Shown here: positions 15,431-26,142 of the stretch, in pieces
Numbering within the stretch: the first letter of the stretch is position 1
Layout of the letters: each line of letters starts with the position of its first letter
Source: Clostridiales bacterium
GTDB lineage: Bacteria > Bacillota > Clostridia > Oscillospirales > Oscillospiraceae
Assembly: GCA_004556965.1 (NCBI GenBank)
Contig: SFFE01000004.1
Span: 43,222 to 107,221 of the forward strand
Direction of reading: 5' to 3'
DNA length: 64,000 nucleotides
Notes under the pieces: model-generated
The model's database searches: none
Told to the model about the DNA's origin: nothing
The model's input: the letters and a program-made list of their open reading frames with translations, nothing else
Translations under genes and position numbers: made by a program

Positions 15431-16878
15431 ATTTCCCTCTTATGTGCTCTGCCCAGAAATTTGGAACAGATCGCCATCATGATTTTGTTTTTTGTAAGAT
15501 ACATAGCGGCGGCGAAAAATCCGGCCCCAATCCCAATTTCGAGGATCAGTCGTACAACGATGTTAATGGGCAGCTTCTGTATGGCGAAAACAATTCCGAA
15601 CATTACAACAGATGCCAAAAAAGGAGCTGCACTTTCCTTGGCAATTTGCTTTACGTCTAGATACGCTCTGGATGCGTGATAAGTAATTGCCATGACGACA
15701 ACTTCAGCCGCCAGAGAGGAGATACAGGCACCTACTACATTGCAGGACTGGAGCAGCAGCAGGTTGATGACGGTATTTACGATAGCGCCTGCGGTTGTTG
15801 CAACGGTGTACTGGCGTTCTTTTCCAACAGATATCAACAACTGAACACCCAAAACGCTGTTTACGGACAGCGTGACGGCCAACGGACAGAGCAACTGCAA
15901 AACTAGGCTGACACGGGAAAACTCGTCACCGAGAAACACCGGCGCAAAATCGTTTGCAATTCCGCCAATACCAAACATGATCGGCAATGCGAAAAAAAGT
16001 GTTAGATTCATGGATTTTTGAATATAATCTTGAATCTGCTTCTGATCGTTTGTGGCCTGCAGATTTGAGATCCTGGCCATCATGACATAGCCGACAGACT
16101 GCAAAACGGCGGCTACGGCACGAATGATGCGTTGGCCATAATCATAAATGGAAACATAATCCGTGTTGCCGGTCAACCACTTTAACATGGAACGATCCAG
16201 CAGAGCATAGACGTAATTGGTGATCTGTGGAACGAAGAGCCCCAGACTTGCAACCAGATGCAATTTCAGATTTTCTGGGCGGCAAATGGATTTCCTGCCC
16301 AGATACTGCGGCAGGAAAAACCACATGACGAGATTGCCGCAAAATGCACTTGTAACAATCAAAAAAACATAAAGGGACAGATCGTCTGGGGATTTAATCA
16401 GCGTGAAAAGACAAATTACATAGGCGAGCTTTACAAGCATGTTTCGCAAGGCAACACGCTTGAAATCTTCAACACCTTGGAAGAACCACGAGATGTCTAG
16501 ACCGGCTGCCAGAATGTTGATAATTTGAATCCGGTATAAATAAGCAAATTCGTTGTGAATACACAGCAATGGGATATAAACCGCCAACGTAATGATCATC
16601 AGAATAAACCGGAGCCAGATGATATCCCACGTTGTTTGCGTAAGCTTTCCCGGTATATCGCGCACATAAGCAATTTTTCTCGTGCCATATAGCGCTGTAC
16701 CCAAAAAACCAAATATAATAAAATAGGTTACAATGCTTTCTGTATAGGAGTGATAGCCATTTGTGCGGAGTCCAAGAACTCTTGCGGTGTAGGGGGAAGT
16801 AATGATGGGCAATGCCGTAACCAGAATTTGATATACGACATTATATATGACATTTTCGAGCAGTGATTTTTTCTTCAA
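15427..16878 (-). CDS. Wzx-type polysaccharide flippase
   Basis: This 483-residue protein has about 14 hydrophobic segments and begins KKKSLLENVIYNVVYQIL, then ITSPYTARVLG, the standard opening of Wzx/RfbX flippases. These move undecaprenyl-linked repeat units across the membrane. The start is set at TTG 16878, because GAGGAA lies six bases upstream and the protein then begins MKKKSLL as in relatives; an in-frame TTG two codons earlier is too close to the ribosome binding site. It is the second gene of the operon, 42 bases after the GT4 gene. Confidence 0.9.
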   Translation of the reverse strand: MKKKSLLENVIYNVVYQILVTALPIITSPYTARVLGLRTNGYHSYTESIVTYFIIFGFLGTALYGTRKIAYVRDIPGKLTQTTWDIIWLRFILMIITLAVYIPLLCIHNEFAYLYRIQIINILAAGLDISWFFQGVEDFKRVALRNMLVKLAYVICLFTLIKSPDDLSLYVFLIVTSAFCGNLVMWFFLPQYLGRKSICRPENLKLHLVASLGLFVPQITNYVYALLDRSMLKWLTGNTDYVSIYDYGQRIIRAVAAVLQSVGYVMMARISNLQATNDQKQIQDYIQKSMNLTLFFALPIMFGIGGIANDFAPVFLGDEFSRVSLVLQLLCPLAVTLSVNSVLGVQLLISVGKERQYTVATTAGAIVNTVINLLLLQSCNVVGACISSLAAEVVVMAITYHASRAYLDVKQIAKESAAPFLASVVMFGIVFAIQKLPINIVVRLILEIGIGAGFFAAAMYLTKNKIMMAICSKFLGRAHKREI

Positions 16879-16920
16879 CGACAATTCCTCAATATGTGAC
16901 GAAATTCTGCGCTCGATACC

Positions 16921-18021
16921 TTAGCCGATCACAGAGTCTATTAAAGCCTCAATTTTCTGAATTTGAGCGGGAAGACTAAATTCTTCAATATGCTTCAGAC
17001 AAGCTTGCTGCATTGCAGTATGAGACGTGTCGTCTAATACCACACGATCAATTGCCGCTGCATATTCCGCAACGGTATCCGCCAAAATACCGCATCGCCC
17101 CTGCGCGGAAAGTTCTTCCGTACCGCCGACGCTGGTACTGACAAACGGCACACCCAAAGCCATACCCTCAGCAAGTACAGTGGGGAAACCCTCGCTTTTT
17201 GAGGTAACACAGATTGCGCGGCACTGAGACATGATCGGATAGGGATTTGTGCGGTATCCGAGCAGAAAAACTTGATCTTCCAGTTGGTATGCACGGATTT
17301 TGGCTTCAAGCTCATGCTGAAGCGAACCCTGCCCAATGTAATAGAGGTATACGGGCTTCCCCTGATCCTTTAAGACTTTCAGCACATCCAGCAAAAACAG
17401 CGGCCGCTTGTTGTCGTCTAGGCGCCCAACAGCAGCAATTGCAGGCTGCCGCAGCCGCATGTCGCAGGAGTCATTCCCGGCAGCCTGAATGGCAGCGGTG
17501 TCAAAGCCGTTGTGAATGAGCATCGTTTTAGACACGAATTCGGGGTACACCTTTTTTACGGAGCAAAAGGTCTTATTGGAAATCGTGACGATTTTGGATA
17601 CCTTCTGAAGGGCTCTACGCTCCAAGGCTCGGAAATAGGGACGATGCTCCAGATCATAGATATCGCCGTGAAACCATGCAATGGCCGGAGCAGTTCCGGA
17701 TAATAAGAATGTGGGGATTAAGTAGTTGAATGATATTTCAAGATCATACTGTGTTTCTCTCTTCTTCAAAAAATAAGGAAAAGAAAAAACCTGCAGGTTC
17801 TTGCACAAACGCACCAATTTGCTTTCATCCGCCATGGAAACGATGGGGGGGAGATAATGCACTCGAGGGTCAATAGGTTCGGCCTTTACGTCAAAGTGTG
17901 CATATTCCTGGATGTCGATCTGATATTTCTCCGGATTCAAATTGTTTACAATTGTGGTGAGTATCTTTTCAGCGCCACCGCCCAAGGAATGACTATATAT
18001 AATAAATAAAACTTTTTTCAT
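16921..18021 (-). CDS. Family 4 glycosyltransferase (GT-B fold)
   Basis: This 366-residue protein starts MKKVLFIIYSHSLGGGAEK, the GT4 N-terminal glycine-rich acceptor loop. It has AIAAVGRLDDNKRPLFLLDV at mid-length and the C-terminal nucleotide-sugar motif SKSEGFPTVLAEGMALGVP with the EX7E spacing. An upstream in-frame ATG would add 34 residues with no family similarity. AGAGGTAG a few bases before the chosen ATG supports the start. It is the first gene of the minus-strand operon and has a promoter about 90 bases upstream. Confidence 0.93.
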   Translation of the reverse strand: MKKVLFIIYSHSLGGGAEKILTTIVNNLNPEKYQIDIQEYAHFDVKAEPIDPRVHYLPPIVSMADESKLVRLCKNLQVFSFPYFLKKRETQYDLEISFNYLIPTFLLSGTAPAIAWFHGDIYDLEHRPYFRALERRALQKVSKIVTISNKTFCSVKKVYPEFVSKTMLIHNGFDTAAIQAAGNDSCDMRLRQPAIAAVGRLDDNKRPLFLLDVLKVLKDQGKPVYLYYIGQGSLQHELEAKIRAYQLEDQVFLLGYRTNPYPIMSQCRAICVTSKSEGFPTVLAEGMALGVPFVSTSVGGTEELSAQGRCGILADTVAEYAAAIDRVVLDDTSHTAMQQACLKHIEEFSLPAQIQKIEALIDSVIG

Positions 18022-18111
18022 AGTTCTACCTCTTTGACCGTCGATATATACTGTGAGGTCATATGAATCATGCAAAAACAGACATTCAACTTGAAAAGTC
18101 AATTGAACTTC

Positions 18112-18140
18112 ATGATATAACAAATTAAAATGAGTGTCAA
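18112..18140 (-). promoter_or_regulatory. Promoter of the polysaccharide operon
   Basis: On the minus strand TTGACA (18140-18135), a 17-base spacer and TATCAT (18117-18112) precede the GT4 gene by about 90 bases. The untranslated leader is AT-rich. Confidence 0.75.
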
Positions 18141-18200
18141 GGATTATTCCAGATTTATCCTAATCTTAAGAAAGAAAAAAGAATTGTCTCAGCCGAATGA

Positions 18201-18236
18201 AAAACACACTGCAAACCAAAGTTTGCAGTGTGTTTT
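18201..18236. terminator. Terminator after the XRE-like gene
   Basis: AAAACACACTGCAAAC (18201-18216) pairs perfectly with GTTTGCAGTGTGTTTT (18221-18236) around CAAA. The A/T ends allow termination in both directions. It touches the stop codon of the minus-strand regulator gene. Confidence 0.85.
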
Positions 18237-18746
18237 TTAATACAGTTTTCCGGCTTCATCGGCGTAGCTGCAAATGACCCGGTCCAGAAGCTTGAGCTGT
18301 GCGGCCATTTGCGGATCCTTTGCCGCGCGCGAGCGCATTGCCTTGAGCCGGTCGATTGCAGCCTGACTCAAACCGAGCGCGCTGTAACTGTCACTCTCAG
18401 CAGACATTTTTTCTTCCTCTGGTGTCTCTTCGTCAAAGCCGAGCAGAAAGTTTGGCGAGGTATGGAAAAAACGCGCGATGCGGCAGACAATCAGCGCCGA
18501 CGGCACGGTGATCTCTTTGCGGTCCGAAGGGCGCAGATACTTGCGAACGGCCGGGCGGCTGATGCCGATCTCATCGGCCAGCTCCTGTGTGTTGATGGGG
18601 CGGCGCAGCGCGCTGTTGCCGTTCATCAAATAAGTCAGCCGTGCGCGAAACACAGGGCCGAAACCGTTCAAATCATGTTCATCGCTGAGTGCGGGCTCAA
18701 CCGGACGGACACGGCGCACAGGTGCGTCGTCTTCCTCTTTTTTCAC
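18237..18746 (-). CDS. XRE-like helix-turn-helix regulator
   Basis: This 169-residue soluble protein has a helix-turn-helix at about residues 50-95 (INTQELADEIGISRPAVRKY, then VPSALIVCRIARFFHTSPNF LLG), the layout of Cro/CI-type DNA-binding domains. The C-terminal part is a helical, charged region that may oligomerise. The start is GTG with GGAGGAAG ten bases upstream. It is transcribed divergently from the TIM-barrel gene, and an inverted repeat lies in the shared promoter region, so it probably controls that gene and itself. The signal it responds to is unknown. Confidence 0.75.
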   Translation of the reverse strand: MKKEEDDAPVRRVRPVEPALSDEHDLNGFGPVFRARLTYLMNGNSALRRPINTQELADEIGISRPAVRKYLRPSDRKEITVPSALIVCRIARFFHTSPNFLLGFDEETPEEEKMSAESDSYSALGLSQAAIDRLKAMRSRAAKDPQMAAQLKLLDRVICSYADEAGKLY

Positions 18747-18797
18747 GGAATATCTTCCTCCAAATCGTTAAATTTCCATTAAGTTTGAAGAATGGGC

Positions 18798-18859
18798 TTG
18801 ACAAATGTCCAAATATGGTTTATACCAAAGTTACGTTAAAACGAAAACGAAACTTTGGT
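18798..18859 (+). promoter_or_regulatory. Promoter and inverted-repeat operator of the TIM-barrel gene
   Basis: TTGACA (18798-18803), a 17-base spacer and TATACC (18821-18826) form the promoter. ACCAAAGTT (18824-18832) and its exact complement AACTTTGGT (18851-18859) overlap the -10 box and the transcription start, a natural repressor site. Confidence 0.7.
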
Positions 18860-18935
18860 TTCAATGAGTCAATATTTCCTGACACAATTAAACCACGCTG
18901 CGGCAGGAAAGTCAAGCGCAACAGGAGGGATCACC

Positions 18936-19799
18936 ATGGAAAATCAGAGAGAATCAGAAGAGACCATGGAGCGGGAGCGTGCGGTCGAGACTCCGCTCAA
19001 TACAGAAGGCGATACGGCCGCGATGGAACAGACGCTCAGTCTTGGCGGCGTGATAGCAGCAGAAGCGGAGACGGCGGGAAAGGAGACGCCGCGGCAGGTG
19101 CTGACGCCCGGTGACGTCCATGTTGCCAAGCGCATGCCCACGCCGATTGACGGCACGCTGCGGCAGTTTGCGCTGCGTGTTCCGTCGGTTATCCATGAAT
19201 GCAGCGGCATCGTGGTGTTCGGAAAACGAATCAAGTCGCTTGTGTTTTCCACGGATCTGGCCATCATCCGCAACGTCAATGCGGATGCCGTCATGGCAGT
19301 GTATCCGTTTACGCCGCAGCCGATCATCACACAGGCGCTGCTGATGGCATCCGATCTGCCGGTGTTTGTCGGCGTGGGCGGCGGACTGACCACGGGCAAG
19401 CGCGTGGTGAATCTGGCAATGTATGCCGAGATGCAGGGCGCGACCGGTGTTGTCGTCAATGCGCCGACGCCGGGGAGGATCATTTCGCGGATCTCGAATG
19501 TCGTGGATGTGCCGATTGTGGTGACAGTCGCCAACGACGATACGAACTATCGCCACCGCATTGAGGACGGCGCGACCATTCTGAATGTGGCGGCCGGAGC
19601 GAAAACGCCGGAGATCGTCGCGGAGATCCGCGAACGCTTTCCGGAATACCCAATCATTGCGACCGGCGGGCCGACGGAGGAATCCATCCGGCAGACCATC
19701 GAGGCCGGCGCCAACGCCATTACATGGACGCCGCCGTCCAGCGCGGAGCTGTTCACCGACGTGATGAAAAACTATCGGGAAGGCAAGCCGCACCCGTAA
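18936..19799 (+). CDS. Conserved TIM-barrel protein of unknown function
   Basis: This 287-residue protein has a 65-residue polar, acidic N-terminal extension and then a compact core from RMPTPIDGTLRQFALRVPS. Core motifs are IHECSGIVVFGKRIKSLVFS, PVFVGVGGGLTTGKR, VVVNAPTPGRII and IIATGGPTEESIRQT, the last resembling the C-terminal phosphate-binding half of TIM-barrel enzymes. I recognise the core as a conserved clostridial family often labelled simply hydrolase, with no established reaction. The start is ATG 18936 with AGGAGGG eight bases upstream; an earlier in-frame ATG at 18855 overlaps the operator. It is followed by a 19-bp-stem terminator and lies divergent from the XRE-like gene. Confidence 0.75.
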   Translation: MENQRESEETMERERAVETPLNTEGDTAAMEQTLSLGGVIAAEAETAGKETPRQVLTPGDVHVAKRMPTPIDGTLRQFALRVPSVIHECSGIVVFGKRIKSLVFSTDLAIIRNVNADAVMAVYPFTPQPIITQALLMASDLPVFVGVGGGLTTGKRVVNLAMYAEMQGATGVVVNAPTPGRIISRISNVVDVPIVVTVANDDTNYRHRIEDGATILNVAAGAKTPEIVAEIRERFPEYPIIATGGPTEESIRQTIEAGANAITWTPPSSAELFTDVMKNYREGKPHP

Positions 19800-19834
19800 G
19801 GAACACCGGCCTGCGCTCAGCGGCAGTTCTGTTC

Positions 19835-19886
19835 CAATCGAAAAATTTGCCGGTCCACAAAAGCGGGCCGGCAAATTTTTCGATTG
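19835..19886. terminator. Long-stem terminator before the str operon
   Basis: A perfect 19-bp stem is formed by 19835-19853 (CAATCGAAAAATTTGCCGG) and 19868-19886, with a 14-base loop. Termination is helped by the internal T run, and the structure is nearly symmetrical. Confidence 0.75.
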
Positions 19887-19904
19887 AATTATCAATAAAA
19901 GTTC

Positions 19905-19933
19905 TTGACTAATCTTGTGCAATATGCTAAAAT
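19905..19933 (+). promoter_or_regulatory. Promoter of the str operon
   Basis: TTGACT (19905-19910), a 17-base spacer and TAAAAT (19928-19933) give a transcript with about 155 bases of leader before rpsL. The leader holds a GC hairpin near 20037-20057 (CGGCGCC/GGCGCCG) of unknown role. Confidence 0.7.
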
Positions 19934-20097
19934 TCTTTTTCGCGTGGGCATGCGCCCGAAAACGGGTCGCGCCTGTAAAAAGAGCACAAAAAGCCGCTGA
20001 AAATACAGGCTTTTGTTGACAAAATCACGATTTATCCGGCGCCGCTTCCGGCGCCGCATAAATAAAATTTTGCATCATTGAGGAAAGGAGGAAAATC

Positions 20098-20520
20098 ATG
20101 CCGACTTTTAACCAGCTGGTAAGAAAGGGCAGAGAAAAGGTAACCTACAAGTCCACTTCTCCGGCAATGCAGAAGGGTCTGAACACCCTGAAGAACCGCG
20201 AGACCGACCTGAGCGCACCTCAGAAGAGAGGCGTCTGCACCGCAGTGCGTACCTCTACCCCCAAGAAGCCGAACTCCGCGCTTCGTAAGATCGCCCGTGT
20301 GCGTCTGACCAATGGCTACGAGGTAACTGCCTACATTCCGGGCATCGGCCACAACCTGCAGGAGCATAGCGTTGTTATGATCCGCGGCGGCCGTGTCAAG
20401 GATCTTCCTGGCGTTCGTTACCACATCATCCGCGGCACTCTGGATACGCAGGGCGTTGCAGGACGGATGCAGGCCCGTTCCAAGTACGGCGCCAAGCGGC
20501 CGAAGGCAGGAAAGAAGTAA
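20098..20520 (+). CDS. rpsL: 30S ribosomal protein S12
   Basis: This 140-residue protein is S12, part of the decoding centre of the small subunit. It begins MPTFNQLVRKGREK and has CTAVRTSTPKKPNSALRK and GGRVKDLPGVRYH, the regions where streptomycin resistance changes occur in other bacteria; the wild-type lysines are present. AAAGGAGG precedes the ATG. It is the first gene of the str operon. The 127 bases between it and rpsG are unusually structured. Confidence 0.97.
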   Translation: MPTFNQLVRKGREKVTYKSTSPAMQKGLNTLKNRETDLSAPQKRGVCTAVRTSTPKKPNSALRKIARVRLTNGYEVTAYIPGIGHNLQEHSVVMIRGGRVKDLPGVRYHIIRGTLDTQGVAGRMQARSKYGAKRPKAGKK

Positions 20521-20538
20521 TTCCCAACGGCAAATTTT

Positions 20539-20580
20539 GCCCTGTTGTTAACAATATAGGATATTCGTTAACCTCAGGGC
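20539..20580 (+). promoter_or_regulatory. Extended hairpin in the rpsL-rpsG spacer, candidate S7 binding site
   Basis: The segment folds as GCCCTG/CAGGGC (20539-20544, 20575-20580), GTTAAC/GTTAAC (20547-20552, 20567-20572) and AATAT/ATATT (20553-20557, 20561-20565) with an AGG loop. In E. coli, S7 binds the rpsL-rpsG intercistronic region and represses translation. A similar role here is inferred from position. Confidence 0.5.
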
Positions 20581-20647
20581 GCAACGGAGATGTCCCGTCA
20601 TCTTCGAGTACCTGTGAAGTCATTTTATAATGAAGGAGGGAAGTATA

Positions 20648-21118
20648 GTGCCCAGAAGAGGTAACGTTCCCAAAAGAGAAATTTTGCCTGATCCGATGTA
20701 TAACAGCGTGCTGGTGACCAAGCTCATCAACAGCGTCATGCTCGACGGCAAAAAGGGTGTTGCTCAGAAGGTCGTTTACGATGCTTTTGACATCATCAAG
20801 GAAAAGACCGGCAAAGAGCCGCTGGAGGCCTTTACCGAAGCAATGAACAACATCATGCCGAGCCTCGAAGTCAAGGCCCGCCGTGTCGGCGGCGCGACTT
20901 ATCAGGTTCCTATGGAAGTCAGACCTGAAAGACGTCAGACTCTGGGTCTCCGCTGGCTGACCGGCTATGCCCGCAAGCGCAGCGAGAAGACCATGAAGGA
21001 ACGCCTGGCCGGCGAGATTATGGACGCCTGCAACAATACCGGCGCCGCAGTGAAAAAGCGCGAAGATACCCACAAGATGGCCGAATCCAACAAGGCGTTC
21101 GCCCACTTCCGCTGGTAA
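20648..21118 (+). CDS. rpsG: 30S ribosomal protein S7
   Basis: This 156-residue protein is S7, a primary binder of the 16S rRNA 3' domain. It begins PRRGNVPKREILPDPMYNS and ends KAFAHFRW, as in relatives. The start is GTG at 20648 with GAAGGAGGG upstream; an ATG 18 bases earlier overlaps the ribosome binding site and is rejected. It is the second gene of the str operon, 24 bases before fusA. Confidence 0.96.
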   Translation: MPRRGNVPKREILPDPMYNSVLVTKLINSVMLDGKKGVAQKVVYDAFDIIKEKTGKEPLEAFTEAMNNIMPSLEVKARRVGGATYQVPMEVRPERRQTLGLRWLTGYARKRSEKTMKERLAGEIMDACNNTGAAVKKREDTHKMAESNKAFAHFRW

Positions 21119-21142
21119 TCTTCAAACTAGGAGCTATCAATT

Positions 21143-23215
<2,073 letters not shown>

Positions 23216-23289
23216 TCCGCACAACCGGCACGCTGTGCCTTAAAAGTAAGTAACATTTGAACATTTTGAAAAATTAGGAGGATATTCTT

Positions 23290-24528
<1,239 letters not shown>

Positions 24529-24542
24529 TTTCATCCACCGAT

Positions 24543-24576
24543 AAAAAAATTCCCCGGTTCGCCGGGGAATTTTTTT
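24543..24576. terminator. Bidirectional terminator after tuf
   Basis: A 15-bp stem (AAAAAAATTCCCCGG with its complement at 24562-24576) is capped by a TTCG tetraloop. Its A and T ends serve both tuf and the convergent DUF4830 gene. Confidence 0.93.
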
Positions 24577-24578
24577 GC

Positions 24579-25031
24579 TTATTCCATTAAAATGCCGTGC
24601 ATGAAGCCATCCAGCGCAGTGGAGTGGATGTCGCCGGCGACGACGCGGTTTTTATAAATGTAGAGCTGCGCGAGGACGGTGTCGCCCGTGCCCGGATAGT
24701 TCATGATGCGGTAGGTATATGTGGTGCAGTCCATACCGGCGTAGGTGGACAGATCAAAGCCCTGCTGGCGCTGCAGCTTGTTGTAGTCTGCGAATACGCC
24801 GCTGAAGACGCGGGGAATGACAACCTCCTGTGCCTGCTCAGTCTGCGGATCGGCCTCCCAGCCGAGCGCGGCGAGGTACGCGATGCGGCCAGCGGTCGTC
24901 GTGACGTTGTAGTGCGCGGACAGAATGCCCCGGCCGCTGCATACGAGCACCAGTACGGCCAGAAGGGCTGCAAGCAGAAGAATCAGAACGGTTGCGCGCC
25001 GGGAAGTCCATTGGATCGTTTTCAGCTTCAT
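24579..25031 (-). CDS. DUF4830 domain-containing membrane-anchored protein
   Basis: This 150-residue protein has one N-terminal membrane segment (about residues 15-34) and an extracytoplasmic domain. That domain carries RIAYLAALGWEADPQ, VVIPRVFSGVFADYNKLQ, QGFDLSTYAGM and the C-terminal GDIHSTALDGFMHGI. This is the pattern of DUF4830 in clostridia, whose function is unknown. The start is the ATG at 25031, supported by AGAGGTG upstream; a longer frame extends 80 codons through the divergent gene and is rejected. It is monocistronic. Confidence 0.82.
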   Translation of the reverse strand: MKLKTIQWTSRRATVLILLLAALLAVLVLVCSGRGILSAHYNVTTTAGRIAYLAALGWEADPQTEQAQEVVIPRVFSGVFADYNKLQRQQGFDLSTYAGMDCTTYTYRIMNYPGTGDTVLAQLYIYKNRVVAGDIHSTALDGFMHGILME

Positions 25032-25125
25032 AATCACACCTCTCACCGTCAGCCTATTCCATTCTTGTCCCAAATATGTTATAATCAAAACAAATCTGAT
25101 TGTAAAAAAGGGAGGAGAACGGCCG

Positions 25126-25842
25126 TTGATCCGTCTGGATAAGTATCTGTCCGATACTGGCGCCGCGACCCGGCGCGAGGCAAAGCTGCTCATCCGGGCG
25201 GGGCGGGTGACAGTCAACGGCGCGGCCGCAGCCGCCCCGGAAATGAAGGTCGATCCGGCGTCTGTGCGCATCTGCGTGGACGGAACGCCGCTGCGCTATC
25301 GCCGATATCGCTATTATATGATGGACAAACCGCCCGGCGTCCTCACGGCGACGGAGGACCGGGATCAGAAGACGGTGCTCGATCTGCTGCCGCCGGAGCT
25401 GCGGCGTTTCGGTCTGGTACCTGCCGGACGGCTGGATAAGGACACGACCGGACTGCTGCTGCTGACGGACAACGGCGACTATGTGCACCGGGTCATATCA
25501 CCGAAGAACCATGTGCCGAAGGTCTACCTCGCCCGGACGGACGGGATGCCGGCGCAGGCTGACGTGGAGCGTTTTGCACAGGGCGTCACCCTGGGCGACG
25601 GCATGCGGTGCATGCCTGCAAAGCTGGAGCTTCTGCCGGAGCTGTCGTCGTGCCGGGTCACCGTGTTTGAAGGGAAATACCACATGGTCAAACGGATGCT
25701 GGCCGGCTGCGGCACGCCGGTTTTGGCGCTGCGGCGACTGTCAATCGGCGGATTGAAGCTGGACAAAACGCTTGGTATGGGTGGTTTTCGGGAGCTTTCT
25801 GAGGAAGAAGCGGACCGTGTTTTCCTCACGAAATTGTTGTAA
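25126..25842 (+). CDS. 16S rRNA pseudouridine synthase, RsuA/RluB family
   Basis: This 238-residue protein has an N-terminal S4 RNA-binding domain (IRLDKYLSDTGAATRREAK) and a catalytic domain with MMDKPPGVLTA and AGRLDKDTTGLLLLT, the aspartate being the nucleophile. The C-terminal GKYHMVKRMLAGCG loop is typical of RsuA-type enzymes, which modify a single uridine in 16S or 23S rRNA. The start is TTG at 25126, with GGGAGGAG eight bases upstream; no ATG is available in frame at a sensible place. A TATAAT (25080-25085) upstream gives a probable promoter with a weak -35. Confidence 0.9.
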   Translation: MIRLDKYLSDTGAATRREAKLLIRAGRVTVNGAAAAAPEMKVDPASVRICVDGTPLRYRRYRYYMMDKPPGVLTATEDRDQKTVLDLLPPELRRFGLVPAGRLDKDTTGLLLLTDNGDYVHRVISPKNHVPKVYLARTDGMPAQADVERFAQGVTLGDGMRCMPAKLELLPELSSCRVTVFEGKYHMVKRMLAGCGTPVLALRRLSIGGLKLDKTLGMGGFRELSEEEADRVFLTKLL

Positions 25843-25922
25843 AAACTTACAATATTTTGAGCCTTTTTATAGCTAAGTACCCAAAATTCTAAAATTGTTC
25901 ACAAAAAACGACCAATTTTCTA

Positions 25923-25951
25923 TTGAAAAATGCACATGCATCGTCTATTAT
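25923..25951 (+). promoter_or_regulatory. Promoter of the CdaR-type regulator and its leader
   Basis: TTGAAA (25923-25928), a 17-base spacer and TATTAT (25946-25951). The gene starts at 26143, so the transcript has about 185 bases of untranslated leader. Confidence 0.75.
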
Positions 25952-25957
25952 GTAAAA

Positions 25958-26130
25958 TAGCTATGACCAAGAGTCTGCGTGGCGGGAAGCTGCGCTGCCT
26001 GCAATGCAAGTCCGTTGCATTTGGGCGAGAGATACCTTGCAAGTTGGAACCGGTTTCTTAGGGAAGCCATGCGCCTCCGGGTGTGAAATTATAAGAAAGG
26101 CACAGCTGATAGAGGAGAAGGCTGTGCTTG
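25958..26130 (+). ncRNA. Structured 5' leader or small RNA upstream of the CdaR-type gene
   Basis: The region has no credible coding frame. It can form AATGCAA/TTGCATT (about 25999-26017), GGTTTC/GAAGCC (about 26051-26069) and AGGCACAGC/GCTGTGC (about 26098-26127), the last just before the ribosome binding site. I do not recognise it as a known riboswitch, T-box, SRP or 6S RNA. From 25843 to 25922 I see only AT-rich spacer. Confidence 0.45.
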
Positions 26131-26142
26131 GGAGGAAGGACT

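Noticed and set aside
18855..18936. Upstream ATG extending the TIM-barrel protein by 27 residues
   Set aside because: It overlaps the inverted-repeat operator and has no ribosome binding site; AGGAGGG directs initiation at 18936.
25958..26130. Leader before the CdaR-type gene as 6S RNA or SRP RNA
   Set aside because: The pattern of a large central bubble (6S) or the GGAAG-loop/AGCAG motif (SRP) is not convincing; left as an unassigned structured RNA.
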